This document shows, piece by piece, positions 17,536 to 27,268 of a stretch of DNA of 64,000 nucleotides. The DNA lies in assembly GCF_003285545.1 (NCBI RefSeq), contig NZ_QLNV01000017.1, forward strand, positions 1 to 64,000, written 5' to 3'. The notes beneath the pieces are model-generated. The model saw only the letters and a program-made list of their open reading frames with translations. It was not told the origin of the DNA and did not search any database. Source of the DNA: Sinomicrobium soli (GTDB taxonomy: Bacteria; Bacteroidota; Bacteroidia; Flavobacteriales; Flavobacteriaceae). Both the position numbers and the translations under genes were made by a program. Within the stretch, counting starts at the first letter, position 1. Every line of letters starts with the position of its first letter.

Positions 17536-17937
17536 ATGGAGAAAGAAGTAGATCATATACTGAAGACCAACAGGCTTAAGCGAACTTCGGCCCGTATCGA
17601 TATCCTGTCTTTATTGCTGGACAGCGGCCATGCCATATCCTATAACGATATCAGTGAGGAACTGGGCCCCGGGTTTGATAAATCTACCGTATACCGCACC
17701 CTGAACAGTTTTGAGGGCAAGGGGATCATTCACGCCGTTAACGACGGTAGCGGAGGGGTTAAATATGCCGTGACCCCAGAAGAGGGAAAAGCTGCCCATG
17801 TACATTTCAAATGCGATATTTGTGCCCAGACCTATTGTCTTCCCAATACCGAGATTCCGGGGGTACACGCTCCCGAGGGCTTTGTTGTGAAGAAATCGTC
17901 CCTGCTGTTAAACGGAATATGCAAATATTGCTCCTGA
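17536..17937 (+). CDS. Fur-family transcriptional regulator (Zur-like)
   Basis: A 133-aa Fur-family repressor. The N-terminal winged helix contains LKRTSARIDILSLLL and the recognition region KSTVYRTLNSFEGKGI. The C-terminal part has the HVHFKCDIC and GICKYC motifs that form the structural Cys4 zinc site of this family. The ATG at 17536 follows AAAGAGG with 5-nt spacing, a clear ribosome-binding site; the GTG two codons earlier overlaps that site. It lies 107 bp after the His-rich ABC transporter operon whose promoter carries palindromes of Fur-box type. Zinc as effector is a hypothesis from context; the metal cannot be read from the sequence. Confidence 0.85.
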   Translation: MEKEVDHILKTNRLKRTSARIDILSLLLDSGHAISYNDISEELGPGFDKSTVYRTLNSFEGKGIIHAVNDGSGGVKYAVTPEEGKAAHVHFKCDICAQTYCLPNTEIPGVHAPEGFVVKKSSLLLNGICKYCS

Positions 17938-17947
17938 CCCGGAAAGA

Positions 17948-18256
17948 TTACGGTTTTCTGAACATGAATCCCAGCCCCATCCGTTTTAGCATTTTCTTTT
18001 CAAAATTCCAGAAAAACTCAAACTGGCCGAACAGCCATCCGAATACGACCAGCAATACCTGGTATACCGGAAAAATGAGTATTATGCGCAGCAACCAGTA
18101 CCATGCACTGTGCATGTTTTCTTCCTGTAGTTCAAAAAAATCGAGTACCGGTCCTGAAAGCCTTGCCGAAGACGATCCTGTAAGGGCAAATACGACAAGA
18201 ATAATGAAAAGTTGTATGTTGGAATGTATACCCCAGCGCTGTTTTAATCTGTTCAT
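17948..18256 (-). CDS. DUF6787 family small membrane protein
   Basis: A 102-aa protein with two membrane helices (about residues 15-35 and 52-76) and the family-type start MNRLKQRWGIHSNIQL followed by ITGSSSA-like VFALTGSSSARLSGPV. It resembles a small family widespread in Flavobacteriia, sometimes mislabelled diacylglyceryl transferase. No function is known. The start at 18256 is chosen over an in-frame ATG at 18304 because it precedes the conserved segment and is preceded by AAAAGGGT. Confidence 0.6.
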   Translation of the reverse strand: MNRLKQRWGIHSNIQLFIILVVFALTGSSSARLSGPVLDFFELQEENMHSAWYWLLRIILIFPVYQVLLVVFGWLFGQFEFFWNFEKKMLKRMGLGFMFRKP

Positions 18257-18321
18257 ACCCTTTTGACCTTTTTTTGACAGTTGCAGTACCGCAAAGATAG
18301 CCAAGATTTGGGACTTGCGAT

Positions 18322-18774
18322 CTATATGCGGGGGATAAAACCGGCCAGTTGCTGCCTGTATTTTCGCTGAAAGTATATAAAATAGCAGTACAGCTTATAA
18401 TTGACCTCGTAACCGTAGTCTATGTGGGGGTCGTAATCGATGATCATGCCGTACAGGTCGGGATTGTAACGGTGCGGTTCCCTTACACGCTGATTCCAGT
18501 TGACTACATACACCTGGTTCCGGTTTTCCAGGAAGGATTGGGAATAGTACCCTTCGGGGCGGGCCACACTGTTGAGCCAGGCGTCAAAACCGGGCTCTAT
18601 GATAATGATCTCGTATTCCAGGCTGTCGTTGGCAATGGTTACCGGCTCTCCCGTAGAAGACCTGAAAATAGTCTCTTCATCCGGGGCGGAATGATTTACC
18701 CTGGCCGTATTACAGGCCGTAAGCCCTGTCAACAGGATAACGATCCGGCAGATATGTGTACACAAGACTTTCAT
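18322..18774 (-). CDS. DUF6146 family lipoprotein
   Basis: A 150-aa lipoprotein of unknown function. The signal peptide ends at the lipobox LTAC (Cys21). The mature domain has the conserved blocks YEIIIIEPGFDAWL, QSFLENRNQVYV, WNQRVREPHRYN and IDYDPHIDYGYEVNYKLY, characteristic of the DUF6146 family in Flavobacteriia. It is expected on the periplasmic side of a membrane. It lies upstream of DUF6787 on the same strand. Confidence 0.7.
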   Translation of the reverse strand: MKVLCTHICRIVILLTGLTACNTARVNHSAPDEETIFRSSTGEPVTIANDSLEYEIIIIEPGFDAWLNSVARPEGYYSQSFLENRNQVYVVNWNQRVREPHRYNPDLYGMIIDYDPHIDYGYEVNYKLYCYFIYFQRKYRQQLAGFIPRI

Positions 18775-18823
18775 TGTATTAAATTTACAAAAAAAAGCCT
18801 TTGGCTGTTTAACCTGTATCCAT

Positions 18824-18848
18824 AAAAAAAGCCGCTCATGGAGCGGCT
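18824..18848 (-). terminator. intrinsic terminator of the OmpA-family gene
   Basis: A perfect 8-bp stem (18830-18837 with 18841-18848, loop 3 nt) followed on the minus strand by seven T's. It lies 30 bp beyond the stop of the OmpA-family gene. Confidence 0.85.
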
Positions 18849-18878
18849 CTTTCTCAGTTATAAAAGGTGTTGTCCTTA

Positions 18879-19718
18879 TTAATTTTTAGACATGTCTTTC
18901 ATGGTATCCTCGATCATGCCGTAGAACTGGTCCAGTTTCGGGAGCACCACGATTCGGGTTCTCCTGTTCCTGGCACGTCCGGAAGCAGTTTCGTTACTGT
19001 CTATAGGAATGTAGTAACTTCTACCGGCAGCAGTCATTCGCGCAGGTGCTACGTTAAATTCGTTTTGCAGTATACGTACCACTGCAGTAGCCCTGTGCAC
19101 ACTGAGATCCCAGTTGTCCTCGATACCGGGACGCTTGATCGGCACATTGTCGGTATGGCCTTCTACCATAAACTCGAAATCAGGCTTGTTGTTTACCACT
19201 TTGGCCACTTTTCCGAGTACTTCCTTGGCCCTGTCGGTTACGGTATAGCTTCCGCTTCGGAATAATAATTTGTCTGAAATGGAAACAAATACCACTCCTT
19301 TTTCAACGGTGATCTCTATATCCTCGTCGTTGAGGTTACCCAATACGCCTTTCAGGCTGGTAACCAGTGCCAGGGTAACAGAGTCCTTTTTGTTCATAGC
19401 ATCCTGAAGACGCTGGATACGCAGGTCTTTTTCCCTCAGGCTCTCCAGTGATTTTTCCAGGTTTTCCGCCCCTTTTTTAGACAGGGTAGTAAGATTTCCC
19501 ATATTGTCTATAAGTGCGTTCTTTTCCGATCTCAGGCTTTGATTGTCCGCTTCAAGTCTCGATTTGCTTTCAAGACAGGAATTCAGCTTTACCGTAGCTG
19601 AGTTCAACAAGTCCTGAGTCTCCTTTTGCTTCGCTTCAAGTTCGGAATACTTCTTTTGCGATACACAAGAAGAGAAGAAAACGGCAATACCTGCCCCTAA
19701 CAAAACTATTTTTTTCAT
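18879..19718 (-). CDS. OmpA family lipoprotein
   Basis: A 279-aa cell-envelope protein. A lipoprotein signal ends at FFSSC (Cys18). Residues about 22-125 form a long alpha-helical coiled coil (heptad-rich, Leu/Lys/Glu). The C-terminal OmpA domain (about 145-270) holds the peptidoglycan-binding elements VEGHTDNVPI, LSVHRATAVVRIL and the basic RARNRRTRIVV. It should tether the outer membrane to peptidoglycan. It has its own promoter at 19793-19823 and terminator at 18824, so it is a single-gene unit. Confidence 0.85.
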   Translation of the reverse strand: MKKIVLLGAGIAVFFSSCVSQKKYSELEAKQKETQDLLNSATVKLNSCLESKSRLEADNQSLRSEKNALIDNMGNLTTLSKKGAENLEKSLESLREKDLRIQRLQDAMNKKDSVTLALVTSLKGVLGNLNDEDIEITVEKGVVFVSISDKLLFRSGSYTVTDRAKEVLGKVAKVVNNKPDFEFMVEGHTDNVPIKRPGIEDNWDLSVHRATAVVRILQNEFNVAPARMTAAGRSYYIPIDSNETASGRARNRRTRIVVLPKLDQFYGMIEDTMKDMSKN

Positions 19719-19792
19719 CTGTCTAAAATTTATGCCTGCCTGTGCAGGTCTGTTTTCATGATTGTGATTATTTGGTTAAAAAAATGAGTTCC

Positions 19793-19823
19793 CAAAAGTA
19801 TTAAAATCTTCTTATTATACAAG
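19793..19823 (-). promoter_or_regulatory. promoter of the OmpA-family gene
   Basis: On the minus strand TTG (19823-19821), a 19-nt spacer and TACTTTTG (19800-19793) match the Bacteroidetes promoter consensus. The leader of about 70 nt includes a small CCTGC/GCAGG hairpin. Confidence 0.65.
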
Positions 19824-19832
19824 CTGTTTTTG

Positions 19833-20834
19833 TTAATCTTTAACCAATCTGGGGTATACTCTTACATTGGCAATGTAATATGCCCAAACTATTGACTTAA
19901 TAACGTAGTAATGCCCTGTCTTATTACCCCTACTTCGTTTTTTTAGCATTTTTTTCAGATTGTAGTAGTAACTGAAATGCGCTTTTACAACAGCCAGGCA
20001 GTGGCTGAATTTTAATTGAAAGACAAAGCGGATGCCTGCAATACCGTCTAATAACAAGCGGGCAAAAACCAGCGGAAAAATATGTGCTGCAGGGGCATTT
20101 TTGGTTAGCGAAAAGAGGGAGTTCCTGAAATTCAGGAAGGTTTTTCTGGGGTTCATATTGCTCAGGGTGGCCCCGCCCACATGGTATATATGGCTTTTGC
20201 CGGTGTAAAGAATGCGGTATCCCCTGTTTCGCGCCCTCCAGCAGAGATCTATTTCCTCCTGGTGGGCAAAATAGTCTTCGTCAAACCCGTCAAGGGCATG
20301 GAATACCTTGCTGCGGATAAACATGCAGGCACCCGTGGCCCAGAATATCTCACAGGTATCGTCGTACTGGCCGGTGTCCTGTTCCAGGGTCTGGAACAGG
20401 CGCCCCCTGCAGAAGGGGTACCCGAGCATGTCTACGAATCCGCCCGCAGCACCGGCATACTCAAACGTGTCTTTCCTGTGGTAATCCAGTATTTTGGGTT
20501 GAATAATGCCTATGTCTTCCCGCGTCCGGAAGATCTCCAGGGCCGGGGCAAGCCAGTCTGGCGTGACCTCTACATCAGAGTTCAGCAGGCAGTATATGTC
20601 GGCGTCAATATGGCGCAGGGCCTCGTTGTACCCCCTGGCAAAACCGCCGTTTTCCTTGTTTCGGATGATCTTTACCTGGGGATAGGCGGCATTCAGGTAA
20701 GTTACGGAATCGTCGGTAGAGGCATTGTCCGCTACATATATATCGGCTCCTCCGGAGTGTTTTAGTACGGAGGGAATAAATTTTTCCAGTAATGATCTTC
20801 CGTTCCAGTTGAGTATAACAATAGCTGTCTTCAT
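19833..20834 (-). CDS. glycosyltransferase family 2 protein
   Basis: A 333-aa GT-A-fold glycosyltransferase related to rhamnosyltransferases. It opens with TAIVILNWNG, then YVADNASTDDSV, ENGGFARGYNEAL and the metal-binding-type LLNSDVEVTPDW, followed by the acceptor region GGFDEDYFAHQEEIDLCWRA (shown in part). A C-terminal amphipathic or hydrophobic segment (about residues 245-275) may attach it to the inner membrane. The ATG at 20834 gives MKTAIVILN, the usual start of this family; an ATG four codons earlier is possible. The sugar donor is not predictable. Confidence 0.85.
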   Translation of the reverse strand: MKTAIVILNWNGRSLLEKFIPSVLKHSGGADIYVADNASTDDSVTYLNAAYPQVKIIRNKENGGFARGYNEALRHIDADIYCLLNSDVEVTPDWLAPALEIFRTREDIGIIQPKILDYHRKDTFEYAGAAGGFVDMLGYPFCRGRLFQTLEQDTGQYDDTCEIFWATGACMFIRSKVFHALDGFDEDYFAHQEEIDLCWRARNRGYRILYTGKSHIYHVGGATLSNMNPRKTFLNFRNSLFSLTKNAPAAHIFPLVFARLLLDGIAGIRFVFQLKFSHCLAVVKAHFSYYYNLKKMLKKRSRGNKTGHYYVIKSIVWAYYIANVRVYPRLVKD

Positions 20835-20909
20835 AGTTACGCGCAAGCGGTCCTGATAATGGGGAGCACTCTCGTCTGTATGTATTTTTAATCGGTCAAA
20901 GATCGCAAA

Positions 20910-21356
20910 TTAACGACTATAAACGGGAATATCGGGTAAAAAGATATATTTTTCCCGGTCGTAATCCATCTGGCAGAAATAATGGCGGAGCCCGTTGGTG
21001 ACCATCAGGAATTTTCCGTTCAGAGTGAGGTTGTAACGGGCGATCTGGTCGAAGGTCTCCTGGGTGATCCGTACGGAAGGGGCCTTGCACTCCACAATAA
21101 GGGTGATCTCTCCCTGTGAGGTATATACAACGATATCATAGCGCCGTTTTAAGCCGTTTACACGTAATTCCTTTTCTACGTTGACCAGGGATGCGGGATA
21201 GTTCTTTTCGGAGAGCAGAAAACGGACCACGTGCTGCCGGACCCATTCTTCGGGTTGCAACAGGACGAATTTTTTACGGATACTATCAAAAATATAGGTT
21301 TTATTTTCTCTATTTTTGAAGCGAAAGTCATACGGTGGAAAATGTAAAGGCTCCAT
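20910..21356 (-). CDS. HSDR_N domain protein, type I restriction enzyme R-like N-terminus
   Basis: A 148-aa protein made only of the PD-(D/E)xK-like domain found at the N-terminus of HsdR subunits. The nuclease-type residues are visible as RRYDIVVY and LIVECKAP (Asp...Glu-x-Lys). There are no helicase motifs and no HsdM/HsdS genes nearby, so it is not part of a restriction system here. The same single-domain protein is widely conserved in Bacteroidetes next to holA. Its role is unknown; DNA binding or cleavage would be an inference. A TATATTTG element ends 4 nt before the ATG. Confidence 0.7.
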   Translation of the reverse strand: MEPLHFPPYDFRFKNRENKTYIFDSIRKKFVLLQPEEWVRQHVVRFLLSEKNYPASLVNVEKELRVNGLKRRYDIVVYTSQGEITLIVECKAPSVRITQETFDQIARYNLTLNGKFLMVTNGLRHYFCQMDYDREKYIFLPDIPVYSR

Positions 21357-21360
21357 GTGA

Positions 21361-21368
21361 CAAATATA
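21361..21368 (-). promoter_or_regulatory. -7 element very close to the HSDR_N start
   Basis: TATATTTG on the minus strand ends 4 nt before the start codon at 21356, implying a nearly leaderless transcript. No clear -33 TTG was found. Confidence 0.5.
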
Positions 21369-21442
21369 GGGCGTTATCTTAAAATATACAGGTAACCGTT
21401 AACATTGCGGCCCAGGTCTTTTAAACTTGATAATTAAACATT

Positions 21443-22447
21443 ATGGACGAGGTAAAACGGATCGTATCGGATATCAAATCCGGGAATATAAAACCACTTT
21501 ATGTTTTGATGGGGGAGGAACCGTATTACATAGACCGGATTGCCGGATTTATAGAAGGCAACGTACTCTCTGAGGAAGAAAAGGGGTTCAACCAGATGGT
21601 GATGTACGGCAAGGACGTTGGTGTGGGGGATATCGTGGAAGCGGCAAAGAGATACCCGATGATGGCCGAACGGCAGGTGGTTATTGTAAAGGAGGCCCAG
21701 GAACTTTCCAGGACGATAGAAAACCTGGCTTCGTATGCAGAGCAGCCACAACCTTCTACGGTGCTGGTCATCTGCTATAAATACAAGACGCTGGACAAAC
21801 GCAAGAAACTGTATAAGACGGTAAAGAAAAGCGGGGAGTTGTTTGAGAGTAAAAAGCTTTATGAAAACCAGGTGGGCGACTGGATCAGGCGTGTGCTTGC
21901 GGGAAAAAAATACGGTATAAATCCCAAGGCGGCATCCATGCTGGTGGAATTTCTCGGTACTGATCTCGGGAAGATCAGCAATGAGCTGGAAAAACTACAG
22001 CTGGTCCTGCCTCCCGGGACCGAGATCACCCCGGTCCATATAGAGGAAAACATAGGGATCAGTAAGGATTATAATAATTTTGAATTGCGCAAGGCCGTGG
22101 GGGAGAGGGATGTGGTCAAGGCGACGAGGATCATTCATTATTTCGGACAGAACCCGAGGGATAACCCTTTTGTAGTAACCGTAGCCTTGCTGTTTAATTT
22201 CTTTTCCCAGTTGTTACAGTATCACGGGCTCAGTGATAAATCTCCTAAAAATGCGGCATCGGCCTTACGGATCAATCTCTTTTTTGTAAAGGAATACGAG
22301 GCTGCCGCGAGAAATTACCCGATGAAACAGGTGAGTGCCGCAGTAACCGCATTGCGGGAACTGGACATGAAAGGAAAAGGAGTGGGGGCTGCCAATATGC
22401 CGCAGTCTGACCTGCTGAAGGAATTACTGGTCAGGATCATGAACTGA
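21443..22447 (+). CDS. holA: DNA polymerase III subunit delta
   Basis: A 334-aa clamp-loader delta subunit, which opens the beta sliding clamp. The N-terminus contains PLYVLMGEEPYYIDRIAGFI, the usual delta domain I start, followed by the AAA-like folds with VVIVKEAQELS and VLVICYKYKTLDKRKKLYK (shown in parts), and an alpha-helical C-terminal domain. Length fits the family. It is divergently arranged from the HSDR_N gene with 86 bp between them, a pairing seen in other Bacteroidetes. Confidence 0.9.
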   Translation: MDEVKRIVSDIKSGNIKPLYVLMGEEPYYIDRIAGFIEGNVLSEEEKGFNQMVMYGKDVGVGDIVEAAKRYPMMAERQVVIVKEAQELSRTIENLASYAEQPQPSTVLVICYKYKTLDKRKKLYKTVKKSGELFESKKLYENQVGDWIRRVLAGKKYGINPKAASMLVEFLGTDLGKISNELEKLQLVLPPGTEITPVHIEENIGISKDYNNFELRKAVGERDVVKATRIIHYFGQNPRDNPFVVTVALLFNFFSQLLQYHGLSDKSPKNAASALRINLFFVKEYEAAARNYPMKQVSAAVTALRELDMKGKGVGAANMPQSDLLKELLVRIMN

Positions 22448-22501
22448 TCGCTTGCTTACCTTCTGTGCGAGCCCCCGGTTTTTACAGGAAAGTATTCCCC
22501 C

Positions 22502-22903
22502 TTAGTAGGAAGATCTTTTTCCCAGTGCTCCGTCGAGACTTAATTTTCCCGCTCCACAGAGTCCGATAACTGCAAAAACAACCAGGTATACCAGTGCCAG
22601 TTCCTTTTTCTGGAGCGGATCGCTGCCGTGAATGATAAAGGCGGCCGTAGCCATGGTGATGATTACCGGGATACTGGCCCATTTCGTTTTAAAGCCCAGT
22701 ATGATAAATATGGGGGCGATAAATTCTCCCAGTATGGCAAGGACCAGCGAAACACTGGCTCCTGCCCCTATGGGGTCCGGAAACTGTATCTCTCCTCCCT
22801 GGAGCAGCATTTGCAGTTTGCCGTAACCATGTGTCATCATCAGTATGGAAGGAACGATCCGGAGCAGGGCGAGTCCGATATTGGAAAAGTTGTCTTTTTT
22901 CAT
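22502..22903 (-). CDS. DoxX family membrane protein
   Basis: A 133-aa protein with four membrane helices. It has the DoxX-type elements GLALLRIVPSILMMTHGYGKL in the first helix (shown in part), LAILGEFIAPIFIILGF in the second, and PVIITMATAAFIIHG in the third. DoxX proteins are small quinone- or redox-associated membrane proteins; the exact role here is unknown. It converges with holA. Confidence 0.85.
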   Translation of the reverse strand: MKKDNFSNIGLALLRIVPSILMMTHGYGKLQMLLQGGEIQFPDPIGAGASVSLVLAILGEFIAPIFIILGFKTKWASIPVIITMATAAFIIHGSDPLQKKELALVYLVVFAVIGLCGAGKLSLDGALGKRSSY

Positions 22904-22987
22904 GTTATTGTTTATATTTTGGTTGTTGCTAAAATAGGAAAATATATGTAATGTAAAACCATTTTTATATCAATGGCCTCATATGAT

Positions 22988-23026
22988 AAAAAAACGGCCG
23001 CCCGGAATTTCCGGGCGGCCGTTTTT
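22988..23026 (-). terminator. strong intrinsic terminator of icd
   Basis: A 16-bp perfect stem (22991-23006 with 23010-23025) rich in GC, flanked by A's on one side and T's on the other, so it can act in both directions. It follows the minus-strand isocitrate dehydrogenase gene by 18 bp. Confidence 0.9.
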
Positions 23027-23043
23027 ACGAATATATAAGAAAA

Positions 23044-25323
<2,280 letters not shown>

Positions 25324-25335
25324 TTAAAGCGATAG

Positions 25336-25343
25336 CAAATATA
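25336..25343 (-). promoter_or_regulatory. -7 element for icd
   Basis: TATATTTG on the minus strand, about 58 nt before the icd start codon. The -33 region lacks a clear TTG. Confidence 0.45.
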
Positions 25344-25458
25344 CAATTAAATGTAAGAATGGCGGGGGCAAACGGTTCAAAAAATGGCAGGAAACACGGT
25401 GAAATTGTTAGAAACTTTAAACAGTTTCTTATAACGTAAAAAAGGAGGGTGTCTTTGT

Positions 25459-25501
25459 AAAAAACAAAAGCCATATCACTACTTCATGTAATGATATGGC
25501 T
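25459..25501 (-). terminator. terminator at the end of the hairpin element
   Basis: On the minus strand a 14-bp stem (25501-25488 with 25482-25469, one G-U wobble, 5-nt loop) runs into a T-rich stretch (TTTTGTTTTTT). It implies a minus-strand transcript from the region above 25501, although no protein gene is found there. Confidence 0.75.
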
Positions 25502-25761
25502 TCCGGAAACAGTGTTTCGGTTGTTGTTTTTCCCGGTATTATTACCAGGATTGCAAACTCCGGTTGCCGGACCGTCTCACCATTTCCTGCGGAAATATCC
25601 TGAAATCCTGTTTCGGGAATATTTCCTCACGCTTTCCGGTAACTGCTTTTCCGGATCATTGCGATCCGGTATTGCCGCGATCATTGAAAATGCAGGTATT
25701 TTCAATGTCGCTGTTCCGTTAAGACAATTCCATGAATTGCTCCTGCAACGGAACTACCGTT
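25469..25761. other. chain of consecutive hairpins, candidate structured RNA or DNA element
   Basis: Almost every base of this 290-bp gap falls in a local inverted repeat. Stems: 25469-25501 (14 bp), 25503-25520 (CCG-AAAC/GTTT-CGG), 25531-25550 (8 bp, loop TTAT), 25559-25571 (5 bp, loop TTG), 25582-25596 (6 bp), 25591-25626 (15 bp with a bulge, alternative to the previous), 25651-25669 (7 bp, loop ATTGC), 25677-25711 (14 bp with one bulge) and 25713-25754 (outer 8 bp, inner 6 bp at 25725-25739). The stems are unrelated in sequence. Two have G-U pairs only in a minus-strand RNA and one only in a plus-strand RNA. The minus-strand terminator favours an RNA of about 300 nt on that strand. A 96-codon plus-strand ORF (25491-25781) has no recognisable protein features. 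Confidence 0.55.
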
Positions 25762-25894
25762 TGATCAGCGTGTATTATTAAAGAACGTGTCTTGGTTTGT
25801 TTATGATATAAAATTAGGAAAAAATAAGACGGGAAAAAAGAAAACAGGAGATTAAAAATCAACATGTTATGAACCGGGGTTATTAACAATGGTT

Positions 25895-25930
25895 AATAAA
25901 AAAGGCCATCTTCCGGGAAGACGACCTTTT
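25895..25930 (-). terminator. terminator of rplS
   Basis: Stem 25901-25914 with 25916-25929, which becomes fully paired in a minus-strand RNA through G-U pairs, followed there by six U's. It lies about 25 bp past the rplS stop codon. Confidence 0.8.
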
Positions 25931-25955
25931 TGATCTTTTGCGAAGGAACAAAAAA

Positions 25956-26306
25956 TTACCTTCGGATTTCCTTGATCCTTGCCTTTTTACCTCTGAGATT
26001 TCTGAAGTAGAATATACGGGCTCTTCGTACTTTACCTTTTTTGTTTACTTCGATTTTCTGTAATGCAGGCATGTTGACGGGGAATATACGTTCTACCCCC
26101 ACAGTGCCGGACATCTTACGGATGGTAAAGGTTTCGGAAGCTCCGCTTCCCCTTCGCTGAATAACCACTCCCCTGAAGAACTGGGTACGGGTTTTTTCAC
26201 CTTCCTTGATTTCGTAGTATACCGTAATGGTATCTCCCGCAGAGAATTCCGGGAAATCCTTCCGGGTCACAAATTCGTCCTGTACAAATTTTACAAGATC
26301 TTCCAT
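25956..26306 (-). CDS. rplS: 50S ribosomal protein L19
   Basis: A 116-aa ribosomal protein located at the 30S-50S interface. Diagnostic stretches are [38 protein letters not shown] and the basic C-terminus [19 protein letters not shown] (each shown in part). Length is normal. It is a single-gene unit here with its own promoter (26381-26412) and terminator (25895-25930). Confidence 0.97.
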   Translation of the reverse strand: MEDLVKFVQDEFVTRKDFPEFSAGDTITVYYEIKEGEKTRTQFFRGVVIQRRGSGASETFTIRKMSGTVGVERIFPVNMPALQKIEVNKKGKVRRARIFYFRNLRGKKARIKEIRR

Positions 26307-26380
26307 GGTTAAAAGATTTATAAACGTTTATTCGAACCAACATTCACGTCCTTCGCCAGAGGTTGATCTGAAATCGGGTG

Positions 26381-26412
26381 CAAATGTAAATATTTCTTTT
26401 AAATTAAGCAAT
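26381..26412 (-). promoter_or_regulatory. rplS promoter
   Basis: On the minus strand ATTG (26412-26409), a 20-nt AT-rich spacer and TACATTTG (26388-26381) match the Bacteroidetes consensus closely. The leader is about 70 nt. Confidence 0.65.
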
Positions 26413-26476
26413 TTGTTGTTCATTAAGTTTACCTGAATAACCCGGCTTCGGATCCCTCAACCTCTCCTCCGTACTA

Positions 26477-26507
26477 TTGCATGTTTTATAAATATAAATT
26501 ATATTTG
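26477..26507 (+). promoter_or_regulatory. promoter of the mazEF-type module
   Basis: TTG at 26477-26479, a 20-nt spacer and TATATTTG at 26500-26507, 22 nt before the antitoxin start. AT-rich inverted words (ATATAAAT/ATTTATAT-like, 26491-26525) overlap the promoter and could be the operator for autoregulation. Confidence 0.55.
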
Positions 26508-26529
26508 TATATTTTAAATATAAATCACC

Positions 26530-26778
26530 ATGATGACATTTACCAGTACATTACCGGACGACCTGATGTTTCAGTTGAATCAGAAATCGAAGGAGCTGAA
26601 ACTCCCGAAAAACAAGCTTATAGAAAAGGCCCTTAGAATTTATCTCGATCAGCTCAATAAAGCCGCCTATATACAGTCGTATAAAAGGATGGCCGAAGAT
26701 ACCGATATTCTGCTTATGGCGGAAGAGGGGATGACGGATTATCTGTCTGATATAAAACGCACGGAAAATGACGAATAA
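26530..26778 (+). CDS. ribbon-helix-helix antitoxin of a MazEF-type pair
   Basis: An 82-aa protein with an N-terminal ribbon-helix-helix DNA-binding pattern: the strand MTFTSTLPDDL, then helices LMFQLNQKSKEL and PKNKLIEKALRIYLDQL. The acidic C-terminus (from about residue 56) is the expected toxin-binding tail. Its stop overlaps the toxin start by 11 nt, the standard arrangement for a type II pair. It should bind and neutralise the downstream toxin and repress its own promoter. The start may be either of two adjacent ATGs (26530 or 26533). Confidence 0.8.
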   Translation: MMTFTSTLPDDLMFQLNQKSKELKLPKNKLIEKALRIYLDQLNKAAYIQSYKRMAEDTDILLMAEEGMTDYLSDIKRTENDE

Positions 26779-27112
26779 TTTTCAGCAGGGCGAGATATGG
26801 TATGCCGACCTGAATCCGGTCAGGGGCAACGAGCAGTCGGGCTACAGGCCGGTGGTCATCGTAAGCGGAAATATGCTCAATACTTACCTGAACCTTGTTA
26901 TCGTTATGCCGCTTACCTCCAGGATAAAAAACTACAAGGGCAACCTTGTGCTGGCGCCCGATCCGGGGAACGGACTGGAAAAGGAGTCTGAGGTCCTGAT
27001 GTTCCATATCCGTTCCATAGCGAAAGAGCGATTGGTAAAACGGACGGGCAGGATTTCCGACCGGGAATTAGGCGAACTGAAAAGAGGGTTCGACGATATC
27101 TGGAGGTATTGA
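26768..27112 (+). CDS. PemK/MazF-family toxin endoribonuclease
   Basis: A 114-aa MazF/PemK-family protein. The N-terminal motif QGEIWYADLNPVRGNEQSGYRPVVIVSG (shown in part, with the conserved RP) and the central VMPLTSRIKNYKGN are typical, and the family cleaves mRNA at short specific sites. Arg and Thr residues of the active site (RPVV and LTS) are in place, so it is probably active. It overlaps the antitoxin gene and follows its promoter. The cleavage sequence cannot be predicted. Confidence 0.9.
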   Translation: MTNNFQQGEIWYADLNPVRGNEQSGYRPVVIVSGNMLNTYLNLVIVMPLTSRIKNYKGNLVLAPDPGNGLEKESEVLMFHIRSIAKERLVKRTGRISDRELGELKRGFDDIWRY

Positions 27113-27207
27113 CCCGGAGACCCCGCTGGCATCCCCCGGATTCTACCCGGTCATTACATTAATTATACGGTTTGCACGGGGCATTGACCGAAAATAAAAG
27201 TATGAGG

Positions 27208-27237
27208 TTGGCCCGAACTGGTTTTTTCGTAGTTTTA
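27208..27237 (+). promoter_or_regulatory. promoter of the S9 peptidase gene
   Basis: TTG at 27208-27210, a 19-nt spacer and TAGTTTTA at 27230-27237 (one base off the TAnnTTTG consensus), 31 nt before the start codon. Confidence 0.5.
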
Positions 27238-27268
27238 TGACCGGATAAGAGATAGATAAAAAAATCAT

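Noticed and set aside
20910-21356. A type I restriction-modification system
   Set aside because: Only the N-terminal HsdR-like domain is present, without helicase, methylase or specificity genes.
25491-25781. A 96-codon plus-strand open frame across the hairpin cluster
   Set aside because: It starts inside the terminator hairpin, lacks a ribosome-binding site and has no recognisable protein pattern. The bases are accounted for by stem pairing.
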